Assembly (NCBI RefSeq): GCF_932276165.1
Contig: NC_063986.1
Span: forward strand, 2,306,501 to 2,370,500
DNA: 64,000 bases
Reading direction: 5' to 3'
DNA from: Plutella xylostella
Taxonomy: Eukaryota > Arthropoda > Insecta > Lepidoptera > Plutellidae
Shown here piece by piece: positions 57,260 through 64,000 of the stretch (position 1 is the first letter of the stretch; every line of letters starts with the position of its first letter). The notes under the pieces are model-generated. The model was given only the letters and a program-made list of their open reading frames with translations. It had not been told where the DNA came from and did no database searches. A program made the position numbers and the translations under genes.

Positions 57260-58164
57260 TTTGTTAGAACATTACATATTATATATTCTCATGGCCAGAC
57301 GCTACTTTTAGATTATTTTAATACCTAGAACGTGGACCCTTCATATAATAAAGATGAGATTTTAAACTATGTTGCCGTACCTTGTTACTCTTAATTACAC
57401 AATATGTGCCTTTGTGGTTCATTATTAAATATACAGGGCGTCAGAAAAAGGAATATTTTGATGACTTGGATGGTGATATTCAACCTTATTAGTTCGTATA
57501 CAATATTGGGACGTCCACTCATCAAAAGTTACATCAGTAGCTATCCATTTTTGGTAAGGACCTACAATCCACTTAGCAGTTACATGAGTCGATAGCAATC
57601 AAATTACTTTTCTTTACGTCCAACTAAACAAAGAATTTGAGGTTAGATAATAAAAGCCGATCGGGAGAGCCTCAGGCATTTTCCTTTCAATATTTATTTT
57701 ATGGTCCTCTGAACTTTGGGTTGATAAAATATATTTTTTTGCCTATCGTTATCGTTATTTGATTTTCATTTACTCAAGAAATCCTACGATTGGGTCTTCA
57801 GATTATGATATTATACTTGCCAGTTGTACAAGCAGTGCGTTTTACCTCTTATCTTTATTCTAACACTTAAGATAAGAATGGATAACCTGTAGGTTAACAA
57901 CTGCAGGTTACGGGAACAAATGTTCACGACTACAGGCAACGATGCTTGGAAATTTTATCGTTATTATCATCAGCGTATACTCAACCACAGCGAGACATAA
58001 TACCGCACTAGAAAAGAGCGCCATGTATAATTTATGTATATGTCCTCGGCCATCTCCTTCCAGCCACTACCAGTTCAAAATGTAACACCAAAAATAATAA
58101 TAGTAATTGAGTATTTGATATTATGATATTTTCAATTTAGTTGGTAATATTATGATACGTTGTT
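57260..58164. other. No gene seen
   Basis: AT-rich DNA upstream of the cluster. tacagggcgtcagaaaaagg at 57433 is a stray CAGGGTG-type MITE end. No exon supported. Confidence 0.45.
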
Positions 58165-58262
58165 AAATTTACTTGAATATTTCAGACGGCGTCATTAAGC
58201 TAGACTTTTCCGTGTAGGAGTAATTAGATGCTATTGCACTGGAACTTTTTCATTGCTCGTGA
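58165..58262 (+). mobile_element. Right half of the 'GCAATGAAAAAGTTCCA' MITE
   Basis: gttgttaaatttacttgaat...attaagctagacttttcc...cactggaactttttcattgc matches the loop and right end of the foldback at 35990-36068. Confidence 0.65.
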
Positions 58263-58983
58263 GCAACCAATATTTGACACTACTCAGCAACATGCAATAC
58301 AACTCCTTTCACGAACCCAATGAACGTGTAAGTTTATCTCATCCCGGAGAAGGTAGAAGTCATTTCGATTCGGGGACCAACACTGTGTGTTCACTGAAGT
58401 TCAGTCAACGTGACTTGTCTATCCAGCTTGTGCAATATAACTTTACTATTCTATTCTCTGCTGGGGTTTTTGTGCTTGCACCTGGATCACCTGAAAGAAA
58501 TCTTTGTCCATATTCCATTAAGGTGTAGCGACACATGTTATAGTCACGTTTTGCAATGTAAGCTTTCTAGTAACTTCCAGTAGCGAACAATGCGCAGACG
58601 CTAGTCGTCCCACGCCCGTCATTTATGTAACTAACATACTTGTAAAATGTAATTTGGATATTCAGTAAATAGTTTGGCCTCAAGTAATCTGCATTCTTCA
58701 TTTATCATGGATCCCGTAGTCACCCTCTTTATAACCTACAGAGGTTTAAACTACTTACTTAAGCAAATACTATTTCGTACCATGCTTTTCCACAGCAGTA
58801 CATAAGTTCACACATTAAGAGATGCTTATTTATACATAGTCATAGATGCTTATGCATATGTATAGTCTATGTATCTACACATATTATGTAGTGCATATTT
58901 TCTTACGATGTTTTAGAGCTTAGGTAAACCATAAGAAAAAGTGGTATAATTTTACTTGGATTCAATGCCAAAACTATTAAATG
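58263..58983. other. No gene seen
   Basis: An open frame 58253-58528 begins inside the MITE end and has no further support. The word gtcgtcccacgc near 58607 also occurs in the foldback arms (36168), so this may be decayed arm sequence. Confidence 0.35.
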
Positions 58984-59110
58984 ATTGAAAGAAAAGAAAG
59001 AAAGAAAGAAAAAACATTTATTGCCACACGGGAAAACACAATAAAACACAAATACAAAAATTAACTTAAGGCTGTCACTAAAGCTGGAAGAAAATCAGAA
59101 TCTGTCAAAT
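58984..59110 (-). mobile_element. LINE 3' end with (AAAG)n, minus orientation
   Basis: gaaagaaaagaaagaaagaa followed by acatttattgccacacggga: on the minus strand an AATAAA-like signal precedes a CTTT-type simple tail. This is typical of decayed LINE 3' ends. Confidence 0.4.
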
Positions 59111-59331
59111 CTAGTGAGGGGGGGTTGAGGTATGCGGGGCGTTCTACGGACAATGACATGAAATTTTAACATAGTACTCGAAAACATAAAAGTGAAGACA
59201 TGCCACTTTGTTAAAAATATACTAAGTAAGTAATATTGTTTTGTGATACGAAAATATTTATTTTTATTTGAAAGTATTTTTAATATTTAATAATTAATTA
59301 TATATAAAGTCGTACCCGTGCCGATATTTAT

Positions 59332-59830
59332 ACAGGTTGTTGCAAAAAGGGTTTAATACTATGCCGAAACCTACGTGTGCAGCATGTTATTGATGTTATT
59401 TCTAAGCCAGGAAATGAAATCAGAATGTAAAAAAATCGCGAAAATATTATCAGAGTTTAATAGTTCAGGGTGTTGTATTAAACTCTGCCCCCGTGTAATA
59501 AAAAAAAGTATAGTTAGCCGAAAGGGCGTTACTCAGGCGTCACTCTGAAAAACTTTTATCCTACGTAATTTTTTATATTCATGAAAAAAACGCTTCTTCA
59601 TATAATTTTTTTTTGGTCACGTGACCTTTTAGTTAGACGACCTGTTTTTTTTTGGTGTTTCAAAAGCAGAACAGTAGTTTGCAGAACTCTGCATATACAG
59701 GGTGTCACAAAAGGTTACGTAGCTGGCAAAGGGATATGGGGAGGTCACCAGAAAAATAATAACATGTAAGTACCCCCGCAAGGGAGTACATTAGTACAAG
59801 GCGAGAGTGTGTATTTTTTTTAAGTACTTA
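59332..59830. mobile_element. Mixed MITE and SINE fragments
   Basis: caggttgttgcaaaaagggt (59333) and ccgaaacctacgtgtgcagc form a left half of a CAGGGTG-type MITE. cagggtgttgtattaaactc (59465), ggtcacgtgacc (59613) and cagggtgtcacaaaagg (59699) are further pieces. cccccgcaagggagtacatt (59775) is the tail of the SINE described at 16910. Confidence 0.6.
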
Positions 59831-60402
59831 TGTGTATTTGGGATATGATAGAAATAATATTTTTGTTTCTTAAAAACCAAAAAATTGACACCTTGCTGCG
59901 CTCTTTTGCTCACTGTACGGTTTTGTTATAACGATTATAAAAAAAAAGTTATTTTCATGTCAAGGAGTCATTTACCTAATTACGATTTCACTCACAGCAG
60001 GTGAACTGAAAAAATAAGTTCTAGTTCTATCATCACTTTAGATCGCAAACATTGTAACTCCACTTTTCTCGGCGAAAAGTACTCTTTGGTGTCAATAGAA
60101 ACGTTTTTTGAATTCACATGTTTTCCTCTTTATTCGAAAAAAAAACTGTATTCCGCATTTTACCATTTGTTTTCCTCTAAACCCCAAACCGTGATTTTTA
60201 AACAAGAAAACTTAGTAATTATACCCTTTATTCTCATATACAACGTGCGATGTAGGCGAACGTGAACGAAAACTATGCAATAAGCCTTTGTTTTTATTAC
60301 TACTTTAGTAAATTACAATAACATACTCAACAATGTTAATTTTTTTTTGCAATGTTATGTTGTTAAATTAAGATCTAATATTTTATTAACATGAAGTTAC
60401 TT
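59831..60402. other. No gene seen
   Basis: AT-rich, no supported feature. Confidence 0.4.
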
Positions 60403-61250
60403 TCAACTTTTTTTTGCATCTATGCGTCGAATCACAGCATGACGGCTGCTGCAGCTTCCTGCTGTCCTGTCCTCCAACCAATCCCACCAGTACTGCAGGT
60501 TGCGTCGAATACGAGCCATTCTCTTCGACTTGACAAGACAGGTGCTCCCGGAAGGATCATAGATCGCACGGAACCCGTACCGTATAGAGGCAACGGTCTC
60601 CTTTGCAACAGCCCCCCAGATTCGGAAGTAGCCCATGCACTGCATGGCGAGCACAGCTGCAGCTATTTTTTCGTAATGAATCATTGGGATGTCATCCCCG
60701 AAGGAGGCTCTCAGCCTACCTCACGACCTGTGTGACATTAGAAAAATGCACTGTGCTAACGCCGTTTGCGAGCTTGATTTGCAGGACCGCGTTGTATGCC
60801 AAGTTCCACAGCAGAGGGGTCCAAGACCTACCGCTGTGGAACTCCGCAACTGAACTTCTTCAGTGAAAACAAACCCTCTCTTTTCGCATCCTTAATGTAC
60901 TTGTTAGACACGTATGACCTCTGTCAATTTTCTGCAGATAAGAAGACAAGTGATGGTATACTCGTACAAGAGCCGCCCTAAAGGTTCGCCCTCTAGGGGA
61001 TAGAGTTGAACGCGGTTACTATTTTTAAGCAAACAGCCAGCGCAACAACTCGCCCGTGGTTCTTATCCTGCTCCGACAGTGAACGAACGCAAAGTATTGT
61101 ACCCACTATTCGAATCCGCATTTCGGATGCCAAACTGACTGTCCGAAAGGTCGAAACCGTACCACCACAGAGGTATGACTCGTTCGAAGAGCTTATCAGG
61201 CTCTTACAGCAATCAGATGTGTCGGTACACTGAAAGATAATCTACAGGCC
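60403..61250 (-). mobile_element. R1-like LINE reverse-transcriptase pseudogene
   Basis: Minus strand, several frames. First block A remains: GRVVALAVCLKIVTAFNSIP (family form .LAVSLDI.NAFN..PW). Then block B appears as CGVPQR*VLDP with a stop and a frameshift into PLLWNLAYNAVLQIKLANGV. Then a 93-residue open stretch ends IRRNLQYWWDWLEDRTAGSC. The catalytic Asp of block A is replaced (LKI for LDI) and no YADD was found. Multiple stops and frameshifts show an old dead copy. GC content is well above its surroundings. Confidence 0.7.
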
Positions 61251-61494
61251 TGCTTTATTTATTTAGGAGCACTAATGGCCTCCTTTCAGTCATTGAGTCA
61301 CTGGCACTCAGGCTGCGGTTGAACAGGAAGATAGACTGTCTAAACAAATCATTTTTAGGCTAGTTAAAAAAAACTTTAGGTGGGTAGTATGCCAACTAGA
61401 ACTACAAATAAAACAGTATTTTTGTCTCCTCTAAAATTTGGTCACGAGGAGTTACGATGATTACGATCTAAGGTGACGCTGACGATATTTTATA
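61251..61494. other. No gene seen
   Basis: No supported feature. Confidence 0.35.
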
Positions 61495-61749
61495 CAAGGT
61501 ATTGAAAAAAGGGTATAAAGCTTAGCCAAAAGTGGATTTAGGTGCCATTCTGATCCACTTTTCTTCTACAATTTTGAAAATTCACGTAACAAAACCTTTT
61601 ACATAGAAACTTATTCGATCACGTGACTTTTTACTATAGAGACCGAATTTATTTTTCGAGAATTTCCAAAACTTGGAGAACAAAAGTTGTTCAGAATAAC
61701 CCCTGAGTCAAACCCTTTCGGCACAGTATACCCTTTTTGCAACATCCTG
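61495..61749. mobile_element. Mariner-like MITE, 'CAGGGTGT' family, diverged copy
   Basis: TA-flanked; left CAAGGTATTGAAAAAAGGGT, right acccttt...tgcaacatcctg. Core gatcacgtgacttttta. 255 bp. Confidence 0.75.
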
Positions 61750-64000
61750 TATAGGTAATATCAGGTTTATAAAAGACCTGGGCCTGTAGAGTGAGACTCG
61801 GCATGGGGAGTCATAATTTATAGATCTTTTAGGTTGCAGTGGCGAATGGGCACTGGTAGCCCTGCCCTTTTCTATAACTATAACTATAGGTAATTTTATG
61901 GCAATTTAAAAATGGTATAACATTTATCTATTTGAAAAAATCATTAAAAATATACATTACCTATCACCCTAATTTAAAAAAAAAATTCAGCCCTTACTTT
62001 AAACTTATAACACCCCTCTATTTCCTTCAGGGGTTAAAAAACCTGTGTATTTAATATTTTCTTATGAGTTTTTTTTTTTAAACTAGGCTCTTACATAGTT
62101 GTACATAATATTATGCGGTATTTTATTCCACTTGTAACGCATAAAATTCATAGCTACAGTAAACATTTCATTTTTTTCATGGCGAGATACAGTCGCACTT
62201 AACCGCTTTTTTGCAAAGCTTGTTAAATAGATTTAAAAAATTATGTAAATTTTAGATCTTCAATTTTTAAAAATACTTACTTATTTTTAACAACCTGTAG
62301 TGTACAGACTACCACATCTTAAAATATATATATTTTTAATTAACTACGGTTTTTGGTTTCAAAAAAAACAAATTATGAACTTACTTTTCAACACCCTGTA
62401 TATTGTGTAGCTTACCTACCATACACAACCGTTAAAATAAAATAAATTACCCCTCAGAATATAAACAGGCTCGCGCTTTGGCATACTGCATTGACCGTAT
62501 AGTTCTTATTCGGAGAATCTAATAAGTGTCATTATGTGCAATGTTTACCTTTATCTATGCATCTGTAACTCTATAGTAAAAAATGTAAACAAATCGAAAA
62601 GGCGAAATGTTTTCTAAGAATTTTCGGCTTTTCCGCATCTAAAATGATTAGAAAATTAACTTTCCATAGCAAATGCATATGTATTATAATACTTGTAGTC
62701 ATAATTTGTTGATTTAATCAGTTTTTGTGAAATATTTGATAAAAAATAAAATGGCGTGGGTATCGCTCCTAACAGGCCGCCACCAGGGCGACGACTGAAG
62801 AAATCTGAAATCTGTCACTGTGTCATCATTTTTAAACCGGAATTTATTAGTTTTTTGCAAAAAAAGTTGACTTCTGGTCCATTAAATCCAACTCTTTAAG
62901 GTAACTTTGTTAAGAATTTAATTACCTACACATACATATAAGATTCCATGAAAATGGGCCCTCTGATTTCGAGGGTTTTTTCATAATAAGTCAAAAAATG
63001 GCAAAAGACATGGTGTGTTTGCAATTTTTTTTAACATACTTATTATAATCCTGCACCAATTTATAAGCAACTAACATGTTCAGTATACCCTCTGCTACAA
63101 AATATATTTTTATCAATGTGATAGAAGCCACCGTTTTTCCAATCTAATCAAGTATATCAAGCCGACTTTAGCATTTTAGCTTTAGGGATCCCCTTAAGAT
63201 TAAAAGGTGGCAAAAGGACAAACTCAGCAATGCTGCGAGTTATACCTCGTATAATCTATGCAGCGCTGGTTTTCAGTATGCCCTGAACTTAGGTGCTAAA
63301 TTATATACTAATATTCAAGCTATCGAAAGTAAATACATTAAATAGGTAATGATTGGGAGGGACTATTGCCATTTTTGGGGAATTTCCCGAGCCTGGCCAG
63401 GAATCGAACGCTTCCCCAACCATTCAGTCAATACACCTACCCCGAGACAGTAGCTCAAAATCTAAAGGACACTTTGCACTGCACGACCTACAACCGACAG
63501 TATTTACGGCACTCTGCATGCAGCTCATACCGATAACAGAAGACAAAGTTGCACACACCTGGGCTAAGTTACATCTGGCATGCTCCAAGGCGAATTACTC
63601 CTTATACTCTAACCCAATAAAGTCTGATTCAGACGTTTCTAACTGCTGTTGTACTAATTGTTGACAAGTATCTTTGGAGGCCATAGTTTACAAGTTTGGA
63701 CCACTTGGACCCTGGTGTCTTTGAACTTCGCAGGAGCTAGACTAATTCTCCCGTGTATTGCGGAGTAAAGTTATCGTGCATATTTAAGTATTAAATAACT
63801 TCACAAGTTTGATACTCCTATTTTATTCTTGAAGTAGGAACGTAAGTATAGTTTCAGTTTCCGAAAGTACGTATAGTTTTATGTTTTAAACTTCTATTAT
63901 GGATGGGGTTTTGTTTAAGAACGGTTAGGTACTTTATTTCTTCTTCTTTCTCTTCTAAACGACATGAGCAATAAAATGACATATATTTAGTGATTATTTT
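61750..64000. other. No gene seen
   Basis: AT-rich. caacaccctgta (62390-62401) is a stray MITE end. 61990-62050 resembles the repeat at 34803. A 103-codon frame at 63353-63664 is open, but I see no domain, splice site or start context for it. Confidence 0.4.

Noticed and set aside
60391..60735. Plus-strand ORFs 60391-61233 as genes
   Set aside because: Antisense to the R1-like LINE remnant; the minus strand holds the RT motifs.
63353..63664. 103-codon plus-strand ORF
   Set aside because: No recognisable domain, odd composition, no splice sites or promoter; likely chance or decayed transposon.
1..64000. CRISPR arrays, operons, rRNA genes, LTR retrotransposons
   Set aside because: No regularly spaced repeats, no bacterial gene packing, no rRNA core sequences, and no pairs of long terminal direct repeats with primer-binding sites were seen.

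Overview
The window looks like nuclear DNA of a lepidopteran (moth or butterfly). It is AT-rich and intron-rich, has no bacterial-type gene packing, and is crowded with repeats typical of Lepidoptera: Lep1-like Helitrons with TC/CTAG ends, tRNA- and 5S-rRNA-derived SINEs, jockey/R1/RTE-type LINE fragments, TA-flanked 'CAGGGTGT' mariner-like MITEs and TTAGG telomere-type repeats. I cannot name the species.

Layout. From 1 to about 12.4 kb there are mostly transposon remains: a jockey-type reverse transcriptase running off the left edge (1-1018), a 222-bp tandem duplication (1968-2406), a frameshifted LINE with YADD reverse transcriptase (6201-8722) and a ~590-bp 'accggccaagtgcgagtcgg' element (9601-10187). 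From 13.0 to 38.2 kb there are sparse candidate coding exons on the plus strand. The only firm one is a CUB-domain exon at 37610-37836. Weaker candidates lie at 13033-13137 and 19386-19420. They sit in long repeat-filled introns or intergenic DNA, which includes a 2.35-kb hAT element with perfect 8-bp target duplications (13681-16026), a 5S-derived SINE, a 109-bp perfect palindrome element (23861-24137, with a second partial copy near 32 kb) and a 221-bp-arm foldback (35661-36266).

The main gene content is at 42.3-57.2 kb: six small genes in a row, all on the minus strand and all with the same three-exon plan. Exon 1 is only a signal peptide and ends in phase 0. Exon 2 carries the mature, mostly helical and highly charged protein. 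Exon 3 is a short terminal exon coding 4-28 residues in five genes, often starting with Trp, and a long acidic Ser-rich tail in the sixth. I built these models by hand from splice sites, reading frame and polyadenylation signals; conventional ORF finding misses almost all of them. The proteins share architecture but little sequence, as expected of a fast-evolving tandem array of secreted proteins. I do not recognise the family; a distant resemblance to small apolipophorin-III-like amphipathic proteins is only a hypothesis. Transposons have entered its introns: a Lep1 copy in gene 3 and a small MITE in gene 1.

From 57.3 kb to the end there are again only repeats, including an R1-like LINE pseudogene (60403-61250). 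No rRNA or functional tRNA gene, CRISPR array or operon is present.
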